A stretch of DNA of 64,000 nt, taken from Paenibacillus silvestris (GTDB lineage Bacteria; Bacillota; Bacilli; Paenibacillales; NBRC-103111). Numbering within the stretch: the stretch's first letter is position 1; each line of letters begins with the position of its first letter. This document shows positions 23,769 through 33,143 of this stretch, piece by piece. The position numbers and the translations under genes were made by a program. The stretch covers positions 1-64,000 of the forward strand of contig NZ_WTUZ01000022.1 in NCBI RefSeq assembly GCF_009882985.1, given 5' to 3'. The notes beneath the pieces are model-generated. The model saw nothing but the letters and a program-made list of their open reading frames with translations, made no database searches and was not told where the DNA came from.

Positions 23769-25304
23769 ATGAGTGGAGCTGTATTTTATATCTTCGGGGC
23801 AACTGGCGATTTGGCGAAAAGAAAGCTGTTCCCAGCTTTTTATAGCTTGTATCGTGAAGGGAAATTAGGAGAAAATTTTGCAGTTGTTGGTCTTGCTCGC
23901 AGACCGCGGACGAGTGAACAATTCCGTGATGACGTGAAACATTCGATCGAAGAATTTGCCCGTTACAAAATTGCCGACGATGAGCAATGGTCTCGTTTCG
24001 CAAGCCGCTTCGAGTATATGTCGCTCGATATTAACAATGTAGCCGGATTCCATGAGCTAAACGTGTTATCCACAAGGCTGGATGAACAATATCAAACAGG
24101 CGGTAACCGTTTATTCTACCTGGCTTTGGCGCCAGAACTTTTCGGCAACGTGTCGTACAATTTAAGTGAAGGCGGCTTGCTCAAAACCAAAGGTTGGCAC
24201 CGTCTTGTCATTGAGAAACCATTCGGCTACGATCTGCCTTCGGCTGAGCGTCTGAATGGTCAACTCCGTCAAGTGTTTGAGGAGAAGGATATTTACCGTA
24301 TTGACCACTACCTTGGTAAAGAAATGGTACAAAACATTGAGTTTGTGCGTTTCGCGAACGCCTTCTTCGAGCCGCTATGGAACAATAAATACATAGCAAA
24401 TATTCAAATTACATTAAGCGAAACGGTCGGTGTTGAAGAGCGTGGCGGGTATTATGACCACTCCGGTGCTTTGCGTGATATGGGCCAGAACCATATGCTG
24501 CAAATGCTGATGATGATGGCGATGGAGCCGCCAAGCCGCTTGCATCCGGAAGATATTCGCGATGAGAAGGTTAAGGTTCTGCGTTCTTTGCGTTTATTCG
24601 AAAACGGCGATGATGTTCGTGCGAATGTCATTCGAGGTCAGTATGCCAATGGTTCGAGCAAAGGCAAAACGTTACCCGCTTACCGTGAAGAAGATTCCGT
24701 GAACCCGCAATCGACGACGGAAACATATTTCGCTGCGCGTGTGCATGTTGATAACTTTCGCTGGGCTGGTGTGCCGTTCTACATTCGGACAGGGAAAAGG
24801 CTGCCGGTCAAAACAACGGAGGTTGTTGTTGAATTCAAGAACATTCCGAACAATGTTTATTTGGCTAAAAAGCATGAGATGGACCCGAATCTGCTTGTAT
24901 TCCGCGTGAATCCGATGGAAGGCATTTACTTGAAGATGAATGCGAAGCAGCCTGGATCTGAAGGCGTAATCGTTCCGGTTGCCATGGATTTCTGCCAAAG
25001 CTGTCAAATCGGCATTAACACGCCGGAAGCGTATGAGCGTTTACTGTATGACGCAGCTCGTGGAGATTCTACGTATTTCACCCGTTGGGATGAAGTAGCG
25101 CTTGCATGGTCGTATGTGGACCGCATCGCTGCGGCGTGGAATGAGCAAAAGGATGATCTGAAAGAGTATCCGGCTGGATCTTGGGGACCTGAAGAAGCGA
25201 CTAAGCTGCTATCAGACGACGGCTTCAAGTGGTGGCCGATCAATGGTCAAAATGAAGGCGAAGTCGATTGGGAAACCGTTCAAAAAACGACGGTTTTAAC
25301 TTAA
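23769..25304 (+). CDS. zwf: Glucose-6-phosphate 1-dehydrogenase
   Basis: A 511-residue enzyme that oxidises glucose-6-phosphate with NADP, the first step of the pentose phosphate route. The N-terminal nucleotide motif FGATGDLAKRKLFPA (about 9-23) and the active-site signature RIDHYLGKEMVQN (His in the middle) are intact, with normal length. The ribosome site is weak (AGAAAG). No gnd or devB gene is adjacent. It ends at a strong terminator. Confidence 0.96.
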   Translation: MSGAVFYIFGATGDLAKRKLFPAFYSLYREGKLGENFAVVGLARRPRTSEQFRDDVKHSIEEFARYKIADDEQWSRFASRFEYMSLDINNVAGFHELNVLSTRLDEQYQTGGNRLFYLALAPELFGNVSYNLSEGGLLKTKGWHRLVIEKPFGYDLPSAERLNGQLRQVFEEKDIYRIDHYLGKEMVQNIEFVRFANAFFEPLWNNKYIANIQITLSETVGVEERGGYYDHSGALRDMGQNHMLQMLMMMAMEPPSRLHPEDIRDEKVKVLRSLRLFENGDDVRANVIRGQYANGSSKGKTLPAYREEDSVNPQSTTETYFAARVHVDNFRWAGVPFYIRTGKRLPVKTTEVVVEFKNIPNNVYLAKKHEMDPNLLVFRVNPMEGIYLKMNAKQPGSEGVIVPVAMDFCQSCQIGINTPEAYERLLYDAARGDSTYFTRWDEVALAWSYVDRIAAAWNEQKDDLKEYPAGSWGPEEATKLLSDDGFKWWPINGQNEGEVDWETVQKTTVLT

Positions 25305-25320
25305 GTACGGAGTATAACAT

Positions 25321-25352
25321 CCAATAGGCGACTGATGCCTATTGGATTTTTT
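25321..25352 (+). terminator. zwf terminator
   Basis: CCAATAGGC and GCCTATTGG form a perfect stem, followed by T6. Confidence 0.92.
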
Positions 25353-25353
25353 G

Positions 25354-25362
25354 TGGTATAAT
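25354..25362 (+). promoter_or_regulatory. Extended -10 promoter of the phosphoesterase gene
   Basis: TGGTATAAT, an extended -10, lies just after the zwf terminator and 46 bp before the phosphoesterase start. Confidence 0.6.
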
Positions 25363-25407
25363 AGATCTTACGGAGTAAATCCTTACTATTATACTTGGGG
25401 TGCATTT

Positions 25408-26478
25408 ATGTCACGAAGAGCTTTTATAAGATGGCTGCTTGCAATCGGGGCTGCATTGGTTGGATTAAGTGCTTTTTTTAGTCAAATGTTTAAGAAAAAG
25501 TTTATGGCGGAAGAACTGCCAGCCGTTTCATCTGCTTCACCCGAGCCCGCTCAAGCTGTGGTGCAGCCTTCGGCCGAACCATTGCCGACAGGTCCGCTGA
25601 TGTCCTATTTTATATTAAGCGATCTTCATATCACCGCAGGTGACCCATTAACCGTTAAGAAATTGAGGCAAGCGCTCGATGACATTACCCATTTCGACGG
25701 TCCCGTTGACGCCATTATGTTAACAGGCGATTTAACTGATACAGGAACGGAACGAGATTATAAGGAGCTGCGTACCATTGTAAGTGAGTATAAACTTCCT
25801 CCTGTTCATGCGAACATGGGAAACCACGACTATTACACGATATGGATCAATAAAGCGAATAGCTGGGATCAAGCGGCCGTTCCGAACGGCAAAAGCGATG
25901 AAGTCAGCCGGGAGCAATTCAAAAAGTTTTTTGGCTACAAGACGCTTTATAATGATTTTACGACCAAAGGTCACTCCATTCTGCTGCTTTCACAAGAAGC
26001 CTATGTGCAGGAGATGCCAGAAGTCGGTGAAGGCGCATGGTACTCCGATGAGCAGCTGGCGTGGTTCAAGGAACGAGTTAAAGCCCTGTATCAACCAGGT
26101 AGACCGCTGTTCGTTATGACCCATCAACCGCTGCCTCCGAAGGGGACAGATGGGGGATCCCACCAATTAATCCGCGCTAACCAATTCCGCGAAACGCTGA
26201 AGCCCTATAAGAATGTCTTTGTCTTCTGCGGACACCGTCATCAAGATTTCCAGAATGGGACTCCGCATTATGTGCAGGAAACATTCCATTATTTCCACAA
26301 TGCATCGGTCGGCAGAACACTGAACCGTGCTTATCAACAGGAAGCCAAGAATAAAGCTCAGGGTATCTATGTCCAAGTATTTGCCGACAAGGTCGTCGTA
26401 CGTGGCAGAGAGTTCAGCAACCGTACGTTCCTTGACGAGGCGAATTGGAGTATCGATTTGCAGAAAGCCCAAGCTTAA
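25408..26478 (+). CDS. Tat-exported metallophosphoesterase
   Basis: A 356-residue protein from ATG 25408, behind GGGGTG. The N-terminus MSRRAFIRW with a hydrophobic helix fits a twin-arginine signal (SRRxFI). A Pro/Ala-rich linker (about 38-65) leads to a calcineurin-like phosphoesterase domain. Metal ligands are in SDLHIT, GDLTDTGTE, MGNHDYY, MTHQPLPP and CGHRHQ. The enzyme acts outside the cell on phosphomonoesters or diesters. The substrate is unknown. It is transcribed toward prfC with a 43-bp gap. Confidence 0.9.
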   Translation: MSRRAFIRWLLAIGAALVGLSAFFSQMFKKKFMAEELPAVSSASPEPAQAVVQPSAEPLPTGPLMSYFILSDLHITAGDPLTVKKLRQALDDITHFDGPVDAIMLTGDLTDTGTERDYKELRTIVSEYKLPPVHANMGNHDYYTIWINKANSWDQAAVPNGKSDEVSREQFKKFFGYKTLYNDFTTKGHSILLLSQEAYVQEMPEVGEGAWYSDEQLAWFKERVKALYQPGRPLFVMTHQPLPPKGTDGGSHQLIRANQFRETLKPYKNVFVFCGHRHQDFQNGTPHYVQETFHYFHNASVGRTLNRAYQQEAKNKAQGIYVQVFADKVVVRGREFSNRTFLDEANWSIDLQKAQA

Positions 26479-26521
26479 TCAATAAGCAGCACTTCAAAGA
26501 AGAAGGGAATTAAACCAACAA

Positions 26522-28105
26522 ATGACTACGCAACTCACAAAGCTTCTCGAAACGGAAGTCGCTAAGCGACGCACGTTCGCGATTATTTCTCACCCGGATG
26601 CGGGGAAAACAACACTGACCGAAAAACTGCTGTTATTCGGAGGCGCAATTCGCTTAGCAGGAACGGTCAAAGGGCGCAAAGCCAGCAAGCACGCAACATC
26701 GGACTGGATGGAAATTGAAAAGCAGCGTGGAATTTCAGTTACGTCCAGTGTGATGCAATTCGACTATGAAGGGCACCGGGTTAACATTCTGGATACACCT
26801 GGTCACCAAGACTTCAGTGAGGACACGTACCGGACACTTACGGCAGCGGATAGCGCGGTGATGTTGATTGACGTGGCCAAAGGGGTCGAGACACAGACCA
26901 AGAAGTTATTCCAGGTATGCCGGATGCGCGGCATTCCGATCTTTACGTTTATTAACAAATTGGACCGCGAAGGGCGCGATCCATTCGAACTTCTTGAAGA
27001 GCTGGAAGAAGTGCTCGGCATTCGATCCTATCCGATGAACTGGCCGATCGGGTCGGGCAAACAGTTCTGCGGCGTGTATGATCGTGGTAAGTCGCAGCTG
27101 GAACTATACAATGGTGAAGATCACAAAGAAATTGAAGTCCGCAAGGTCGAAGGGGTAGAAGATCCGCTGGTTCGCCAAATTGCAGGCGAATTCTTGCATC
27201 AGCAGCTGCGCAATGACATTGAACTGCTGGACGTAGCGGGTGATCCGTTCGATATGGAGAAGGTAATGAAAGGCGAGCTTACGCCTGTTTTCTTCGGAAG
27301 TGCCGTGAACAATTTCGGTGTGCAGACGTTCCTGGAGAACTTCTTGCAGTTGGCACCAAAGCCTGAGCCGCGCAATAGTACGGCAGGTGTAATCGAGCCT
27401 ACCAAGGAAAAGTTCTCGGGCTATGTTTTCAAAATTCAAGCGAATATGAATCCCGCTCACCGCGACCGTGTTGCTTTCCTTCGCATTGTGTCCGGCAAAT
27501 TTGAGCGGGGCATGTCGGTTAAGCATGTTCGAATGGGCAAGGACATTAAGCTGGCTCAACCTCAGCAGTTTCTGGCGCAAGACCGCGATATCGTGGAACA
27601 GGCATTCCCTGGCGATATCATTGGTTTGTTCGATCCGGGTATTTTCCGTATTGGAGATTCGCTGAGCGAAGGAGAAGCCATCGTGTTCGACGAGCTTCCA
27701 ACGTTCTCTCCAGAGCTTTTCAGCAAGGTTTCGATCAAAAACGCGCTGAAGCAAAAGCAGTTTCTCAAGGGTATCGATCAATTGACGGAAGAAGGTATGA
27801 TTCAAGTCTTCACGACGTTCGGTTTCGAGGATATGATCCTTGGCGTCGTTGGTCAATTGCAGTTCGAGGTGCTTGAACACCGGATGAGATCCGAATATGG
27901 TGTAGACATTCTATTGCAGCGTCAGAACTATCAGTTCGCTCGCTGGATTATCGATGAGAAGATCGATCCGAGCAAATTCCGTATTAATTCCCAGCTTGTG
28001 AAGGATAAAAAAGGGAATTACGTGGGGCTGTTCGAGAGTGAATATGCACTAAGATCCTCCATAGAGAAGAACCCGAATGCGAAGTTCCTAACGAGTGCTC
28101 CATAA
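26522..28105 (+). CDS. prfC: Peptide chain release factor 3
   Basis: A 527-residue translational GTPase that recycles RF1/RF2. G1 is HPDAGKTTLTEKL, the switch region has GISVTSS, G3 is DTPGHQDFSED and G4 is NKLDREGRD. Domain II and III features follow (VVGQLQFEVLEHR). The length is normal for RF3, which sets it apart from EF-G. Confidence 0.96.
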   Translation: MTTQLTKLLETEVAKRRTFAIISHPDAGKTTLTEKLLLFGGAIRLAGTVKGRKASKHATSDWMEIEKQRGISVTSSVMQFDYEGHRVNILDTPGHQDFSEDTYRTLTAADSAVMLIDVAKGVETQTKKLFQVCRMRGIPIFTFINKLDREGRDPFELLEELEEVLGIRSYPMNWPIGSGKQFCGVYDRGKSQLELYNGEDHKEIEVRKVEGVEDPLVRQIAGEFLHQQLRNDIELLDVAGDPFDMEKVMKGELTPVFFGSAVNNFGVQTFLENFLQLAPKPEPRNSTAGVIEPTKEKFSGYVFKIQANMNPAHRDRVAFLRIVSGKFERGMSVKHVRMGKDIKLAQPQQFLAQDRDIVEQAFPGDIIGLFDPGIFRIGDSLSEGEAIVFDELPTFSPELFSKVSIKNALKQKQFLKGIDQLTEEGMIQVFTTFGFEDMILGVVGQLQFEVLEHRMRSEYGVDILLQRQNYQFARWIIDEKIDPSKFRINSQLVKDKKGNYVGLFESEYALRSSIEKNPNAKFLTSAP

Positions 28106-28120
28106 GACGTTTAATCACAG

Positions 28121-28170
28121 GAAGAGGCTGTGCATCAGAGTAAAATCTGGTGTGCGGTCTCTTCTTTTTT
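28121..28170 (+). terminator. prfC terminator
   Basis: GAAGAGGCTGTGCA pairs imperfectly with TGTGCGGTCTCTTC, followed by T6. It resembles the AAGAGGCTGT-type terminators at 6994 and 40092. Confidence 0.8.
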
Positions 28171-28179
28171 GGTTGCCGA

Positions 28180-28445
28180 TGGACGGTTTGCTTCATACAA
28201 TAAGTACGGGTTACGAATACAGGACCGGGTCGGCCGCGGTTTCCATATCCTTTACCGTGGAAGCGATGGCTTCCGGAATCCCGGTAAACGCTTCAGCCAA
28301 CGGGGGATTGCGGTCATAGCTACGCGGAAAAAGTGGGCAGGCGGCATAGTGAAGCAAGCGCGGATTGATGCCGTTAAGCAGTTCAGCTGGCAGGCCGAAG
28401 CGCAATCACTGGCCGATTTCTATAGACTGAAGCTGGAGGAAAGAC
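28180..28445 (+). pseudogene. Glycosyltransferase (GT4) remnant
   Basis: Two frames together give the C-terminal end of a family 4 glycosyltransferase. One frame holds EAMASGIPVNASANGG, the hallmark donor-site motif, and stops at TAG 28317. The other then continues with IKQARIDAVKQ-like sequence and FSWQAEAQSLADFYRL, the usual last helix of these enzymes. At least one frameshift is needed, and the N-terminal two thirds are missing. The relic runs into the YheC/YheD gene, which in related bacteria often sits beside glycosyltransferases of spore-coat type. Confidence 0.55.
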
Positions 28446-29237
28446 ATGAGAAAAGTGGTAAAGAAACGGACGAAAGTTAGATACCCCAGATACGTCATGA
28501 GTAAGATTGGCAAAACCAAGGCGGTAGAGGCCACAGCAACTCTAAAGGAATATGTGCCGACGACGAAATGGATGACAGCAGAGTCACTGAAACAAATGCT
28601 GAATCAGCATAAAATGGTCTATATTAAGCCAAATGTAGGCATGTTCGGAAATGGTGTAATCCGTGTGGAGATGTCGGACGGCGAGGGAGCAATCATGCCG
28701 TACTCGTATCAGCTTGGAGTCAATTTGAAGCGATTTAAAACATTTGAAGACATGTATGCCTCCATCACGAAGAAAGTTGGAAAACAACGGTATCTGGTAC
28801 AGAAAGGAATTCACTTGCTGAAATATAAAGGGAACCGCTTTGATTTGCGAATTATGGTGCAGCAAACACCTTTGCGTAATTGGGAAACAACTGGCGTGAT
28901 CGGTAGAGTGGCACATCCGAGTAAAATCGTGACGAATTTTCACAATGGGGGAACTTTGAAGCCGGTCGATACTCTGCTGCTCAGCTACTTGCCTTCAAGC
29001 GAGCGAGAGGACTATGTGAAGAAGCTGCAAGTGCTCGGGAAGCGTGTAGCGAAAGCGATTAATACGAAGTACCGGGGAGTAAAGGAAATCGGAGTTGATG
29101 TCGCTCTGGACAAAGATTTGCACCCTTGGATTCTAGAGGTTAATACGAGTCCAGATCCTTACATTTTCCGCCGACTGCGGGATAAACGTATTTTTGCGAA
29201 AATGCGAAGGTACGCCAAAGCATACGGCCGGTTATGA
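28446..29237 (+). CDS. YheC/YheD family protein (ATP-grasp, coat-associated)
   Basis: A 263-residue protein behind GGAGGAAAG. It has a compact ATP-grasp pattern: YIKPNVGMFGNGVIRV (about 58-73), RFDLRIMVQ and LEVNTSPDPYIFRRL near the end with the Asn/Glu metal ligands. The family was found in spore-associated proteins YheC and YheD of B. subtilis. The chemical reaction is not established. Full-length YheC/D are longer; this is the short form. It is convergent with the EAL gene, and both stops lie in a shared palindrome. Confidence 0.85.
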   Translation: MRKVVKKRTKVRYPRYVMSKIGKTKAVEATATLKEYVPTTKWMTAESLKQMLNQHKMVYIKPNVGMFGNGVIRVEMSDGEGAIMPYSYQLGVNLKRFKTFEDMYASITKKVGKQRYLVQKGIHLLKYKGNRFDLRIMVQQTPLRNWETTGVIGRVAHPSKIVTNFHNGGTLKPVDTLLLSYLPSSEREDYVKKLQVLGKRVAKAINTKYRGVKEIGVDVALDKDLHPWILEVNTSPDPYIFRRLRDKRIFAKMRRYAKAYGRL

Positions 29238-29249
29238 AATCATAACCGG
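29228..29249. terminator. Palindrome shared by two convergent stops
   Basis: CCGGTTATGA and TCATAACCGG are perfectly complementary and contain the stop codons of both genes. There is no T tract on either side, so termination here is uncertain. Confidence 0.5.
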
Positions 29250-30593
29250 TCTGTTGTCATACTGATGGAAGCTTTGCTCAATTTCGTAAACGGAAACCGG
29301 TGGGCTTAAGAGATAGCCTTGGATGGTCGTGCAGGTGGTTTCTCGCAATATTTCAAGCTGGCTCAATTCTTCTACACCCTCAGCTACCACTTGCACATTG
29401 AGGGCATGACCAAGGTGAATAATGGCGTTGGTTATCGCTAAATCGTCTTTGTTACTATGTATATTTTTTACGAAGGAGCGGTCGATCTTCAAGCAGTGGA
29501 TAGGAAAATGTTTCAGATAATTCAGTGAGGAGTAGCCGATCCCGAAATCATCGATGGAGATCGAGATTCCTTTCTTACATAGCTTCTCTAACACAGCAAT
29601 AGTATTTTCCATGTTTTGCATAATTGAGCTTTCGGTGATTTCAAATTCCAGATAGGCGGGATTAATACCGGTCTGTTCAATAATGTGAATGGCCTTGTCC
29701 GAGAAGTTCTCGTCCTGGAATTGGCACGGCGAGACGTTGACGGCAACCTGATAGTCTAGAATACCGGCTTCGAGCCATCTCACCTTCTGAAGGCAAGCCT
29801 CGCGGAGCACCCATTCGCCAAGAGGCAGAATCAAACCACTTTCTTCTGCAAGTGGAATGAACTCGTTAGGAGGGATCATGCCAAGCTTGGGATGATTCCA
29901 TCGCACTAAAGCTTCCAGACAAATAATCTTGCCCGTAGAGAGCTCAAGGCGTGGTTGATAATACAAGATGAGCTGATTTTCTAAAATAGCCTTGCGCAGC
30001 TCGGTTTCCATTTCCACGGAGCTGGCAGGTTGTGGTGAAAGCACGGGATGGTAGGTGACAAGCTTATTCTTGCCCGTTTGTTTGGCGGCTTGAAGTGCTT
30101 GGTCAGCTTGTTTCAAAGCTTGTTCCACGGTTGCTGGCATTAACTCCACTGCACTCATGCCCATACTCACGTTAATGTAACATTCATGCTCCTGAATGAT
30201 AAACGACTGGTCAAAAAGCTGCTGTACCCGCTGAATACTTTGTGACAATTGTTCCTGATGTAGGGCATAGATAACCAGAGCAAACTCATCATCCCCGGAT
30301 CGAACAGCGAGACTGCAATTAGGTACGGTGTGCAGCCGACGAGCGACTTCAGCTAACAAATGATCACCGGAAGCATAACCGAGTGAGAAGTTGATATGTC
30401 CAAACCGATCAATATCTAAGATAAGAATAGTTTGAATTTGTGCGTCGCGCATAGCTCTGCTATGACGTTTGACGGCTTTATTAATCAAAGTTAAAAGGTG
30501 ACTTCGAGTCACTTTTTTCGTACTATGCCGAGTACCGATTGTACGTGATGAGGCCAAGTGAAGAAGTCGCTGGGCTACGTTCATTATGATCAC
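29232..30593 (-). CDS. GGDEF-EAL protein, probable c-di-GMP phosphodiesterase
   Basis: A 453-residue cytoplasmic protein with a GTG start at 30593, or ATG 30584. The N-terminal GGDEF domain (about 35-185) is degenerate: the signature reads RSGDDEF, with the second Gly replaced by Asp, so cyclase activity is doubtful. The EAL domain (about 200-445) is intact, with EALVRW, VNVSPCQF, EITESS, DDFGIGYSS, LKIDRSF, AEGVE and IQGYLLS. It should hydrolyse c-di-GMP, perhaps with GTP binding to the GGDEF part as a control. No membrane or PAS sensor part is present. Confidence 0.9.
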   Translation of the reverse strand: MIIMNVAQRLLHLASSRTIGTRHSTKKVTRSHLLTLINKAVKRHSRAMRDAQIQTILILDIDRFGHINFSLGYASGDHLLAEVARRLHTVPNCSLAVRSGDDEFALVIYALHQEQLSQSIQRVQQLFDQSFIIQEHECYINVSMGMSAVELMPATVEQALKQADQALQAAKQTGKNKLVTYHPVLSPQPASSVEMETELRKAILENQLILYYQPRLELSTGKIICLEALVRWNHPKLGMIPPNEFIPLAEESGLILPLGEWVLREACLQKVRWLEAGILDYQVAVNVSPCQFQDENFSDKAIHIIEQTGINPAYLEFEITESSIMQNMENTIAVLEKLCKKGISISIDDFGIGYSSLNYLKHFPIHCLKIDRSFVKNIHSNKDDLAITNAIIHLGHALNVQVVAEGVEELSQLEILRETTCTTIQGYLLSPPVSVYEIEQSFHQYDNRPVMIS

Positions 30594-30768
30594 TCATTCC
30601 CACATCATAGTTGTCCATGTAACCTTAATCATAAAACGAAAGGCAAGGATTAGGCAATATAATAAATTAGATCATTTTACAGAAATTAGTCGTTTTTTGC
30701 TGGTTTTATTTGTTGGTAATTGGCGATAGTGTCGAAATGTGAGGTGAATATTTTTTAGTTATCATGTA

Positions 30769-30811
30769 TTGACAAAAATAGCTCTTGGATGAGAAAATGT
30801 ACGCGTGTACA
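30769..30811 (+). promoter_or_regulatory. LacI-type operator with TTGACA
   Basis: TGTACGCGTGTACA (30798-30811) is a 12-of-14 palindrome with central CG, the usual form of LacI/CcpA-family sites. It lies downstream of TTGACA (30769-30774). Autoregulation of the following LacI gene is likely. Confidence 0.5.
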
Positions 30812-30846
30812 TAATGGATTTCAGGAATGAAAATGGAGGCTTCTAC

Positions 30847-31878
30847 ATGGTGACTAGAAAAGAGGTTGCTGAATTAGCTGGCGTTTCCGAAGCGACCGTT
30901 TCCCGTGTATTTAATGGGCTCGGCCCCATGAAGCCTACGACCAAGGCGCGTGTTCTGGAAGCAGCTAGCCAGCTGAATTATCATCCGAATGCAATTGCGC
31001 AAAGTTTTGCGCGAAGACGCAGCGGGAATCTCGGCGTGGTGCTTCCTTATATGCCTAAGGTGCATCTGTTCTCAGCGTATTATTTTGCGGAAATCTTAAG
31101 CGGGATCGGCGAGCAAGTAAGGGAGCAAGGGTATGACATGCTTCTATCGCTGCTCAAGCCGGATGAAGACTTGGATTACGCAAGGCTTTACCGATCGCAG
31201 AAAGTGGATGCTTGTGTCATCCTCGGCGCAAGAGATACGCCGCAGCAGCGAGAATCGCTTCAACAGCTGCAAGAGCAGGGGTACCCTTTCTGCTTAGTTA
31301 ATCAGCATTTTGAAGGTTTAGCTTTTCACGAAGTGGATGCTGATCATGTCGATGGCAGCTATCAGGCTGTTCGCCATTTGCAGGAGGAGGGCTACCGGAA
31401 GATTGCGTTCTTGAATGGTTCGCCGGAGTACTCCAATTCCGAGGACAGGCTTCAAGGCTATCTGAGAGCGATGCATGATGCGGGGCTTCAGACCTCACAC
31501 GAGCTGCTGCTCGAGGGCAATTACAGCCGGAAAAGCGGCTATGAAGCAGCCGAGAGGCTTTGGTCGCAGCGGGAGCAGGTGGAAGCCGTTTTTGCCGCCA
31601 ATGATCGCATGGCCATCGGCCTGATGCAAGGACTCCGGGAAAAAGGGTGGGTGGCAGGTCGCGACTTTGCTGTTGTTGGCTGCGATGACTCCGATGCTGC
31701 CAAACTCAGCGATCCACCGCTGAGCAGTATTAATGTGCCATTTTATGAAATGGGAAAAGAAGCAGCGCGAGGTGTTCTGGCTCGATTCACGCAGGGGGAA
31801 CGTGCAGAACCTTCAAATGTTAAGTTGCCAACTCAATTAATTATTCGACAATCATCTAAGAGCAGTTCACTTACATAG
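30847..31878 (+). CDS. LacI-family transcriptional regulator
   Basis: A 343-residue repressor from ATG 30847, 8 nt after GGAGG; the frame is open further upstream. The N-terminal helix-turn-helix (TRKEVAELAGVSEATVSRVF) and hinge helix (about 1-60) precede a periplasmic-binding-like sugar domain ending LIIRQSS. It heads the oxidoreductase/ThuA operon and is followed by it after 70 bp. The effector is probably the sugar or polyol used by that operon. Confidence 0.93.
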   Translation: MVTRKEVAELAGVSEATVSRVFNGLGPMKPTTKARVLEAASQLNYHPNAIAQSFARRRSGNLGVVLPYMPKVHLFSAYYFAEILSGIGEQVREQGYDMLLSLLKPDEDLDYARLYRSQKVDACVILGARDTPQQRESLQQLQEQGYPFCLVNQHFEGLAFHEVDADHVDGSYQAVRHLQEEGYRKIAFLNGSPEYSNSEDRLQGYLRAMHDAGLQTSHELLLEGNYSRKSGYEAAERLWSQREQVEAVFAANDRMAIGLMQGLREKGWVAGRDFAVVGCDDSDAAKLSDPPLSSINVPFYEMGKEAARGVLARFTQGERAEPSNVKLPTQLIIRQSSKSSSLT

Positions 31879-31948
31879 GCGGAAAATAGGGAAGACAGGC
31901 ACTAAGGGACTAAGAAACGATTATCCACTTAAGGAGGCTTTCTATTCT

Positions 31949-33109
31949 ATGAAATCATTCAATATTGGTATGGTCGGTTATAAATTTATGGGTAAGGCGC
32001 ACAGCCATGCTTATAAAGATTTGCATATGTTTTTCCCGCAGACGGCGGTGCCGAAAATGAAGCTCATCTGCGGACGCGATGAGAACGGTGTCAAAGCAGC
32101 AGCCGAGCAGTTCGGCTGGGATGGTTACGTTACCGACTGGCGCGAGCTGGTCACGCATCCAGAGATCGACATCGTCGATATCAATGCACCCAGCGACGCG
32201 CACAAGGAAATCGCGCTTGCAGCGGCCAAAGCCGGCAAGCACTTGTTCTGCGAGAAGCCGCTGGCGCTGAGCCTTGCGGATGCAAGGGAGATGCTGGAGG
32301 CGGCTGAAACAGCTGGGGTGAAGCATATGGTAGGCTTCAACTATCGGTTTGCTCCTGCGGTGCAGCTCGCGAAGAAGCTGGTCGAGAGCGGTCGACTCGG
32401 CCAGATTTATCACTTCCGCGCTTGGTTCCTGCAGGATTGGATCGTAGATCCGACGTTCCCGCTAGTGTGGCGTTTACAGAAGGAGATTGCCGGCTCTGGA
32501 TCGCACGGAGACTTAGGCGCGCATCTGATCGATCTGGCGCATTTCCTGGTCGGCGATATGACAGAAGTCATCGGCATGAGCGAGACGTTCGTGAAGGAGC
32601 GTCCACTGCCTAGCTCCATGACAGGGCTAAGCGCCAAAGGCAGCAAGGATGCGCCACATGGACCGGTAACCGTTGATGACGCGACGCTGTTTATGGCTCG
32701 TTTCGCAAACGGGGCGCTCGGCAGTTTCGAGGCCACGCGATTTGCACCTGGTCACCGGTGTACGAATTCTTTTGAGATTAATGGCAGTAAGGGCAGTGTG
32801 AAGTTTGACTTTGAGCGCTTGAACGAGCTGCAGGTTTATTTTACAAGTGATGATGAGGATGTTCAGGGCTTCCGCCGTGTGCTGGCAACGGATCCGTCCC
32901 ACGCTTACATGGATGCTTGGTGGCCGGCTGGACATACCATCGGGTATGAGCATACGTTCGTACACGAGGTTGTTGAGCTAATGAACGCGCTTGCAGAAGA
33001 TCGTCAGCCGGTTCCGAATTTTGTGGATGGTGTGAAGTGTCAAGAGGTGCTAGAAGCCGTGGATCAATCCATTGAGCAGCGCCGTTGGGTGAAAATTAGC
33101 GAGGTTTAA
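31949..33109 (+). CDS. Gfo/Idh/MocA-family oxidoreductase
   Basis: A 386-residue NAD(P)-dependent sugar/polyol dehydrogenase. The N-terminal Rossmann motif is GMVGYKFMGKAHSHAY, and the EKP motif (CEKPLAL) holds the catalytic Lys. The C-terminal alpha/beta domain contains GDLGAHLIDLAHFLVGD with the likely catalytic Asp/His pair. AGGAGG precedes ATG. First enzyme of a three-gene run with ThuA and a second family member, a common layout for catabolism of unusual sugars or inositols in Paenibacillus. Confidence 0.92.
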   Translation: MKSFNIGMVGYKFMGKAHSHAYKDLHMFFPQTAVPKMKLICGRDENGVKAAAEQFGWDGYVTDWRELVTHPEIDIVDINAPSDAHKEIALAAAKAGKHLFCEKPLALSLADAREMLEAAETAGVKHMVGFNYRFAPAVQLAKKLVESGRLGQIYHFRAWFLQDWIVDPTFPLVWRLQKEIAGSGSHGDLGAHLIDLAHFLVGDMTEVIGMSETFVKERPLPSSMTGLSAKGSKDAPHGPVTVDDATLFMARFANGALGSFEATRFAPGHRCTNSFEINGSKGSVKFDFERLNELQVYFTSDDEDVQGFRRVLATDPSHAYMDAWWPAGHTIGYEHTFVHEVVELMNALAEDRQPVPNFVDGVKCQEVLEAVDQSIEQRRWVKISEV

Positions 33110-33143
33110 GCTTAATCATAAGCGGGAGAGGAGCTTGTACAAG

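Noticed and set aside
27104..27880. 258-codon minus-strand frame inside prfC
   Set aside because: It is antisense to a well conserved essential-type gene and has no similarity or start signal.
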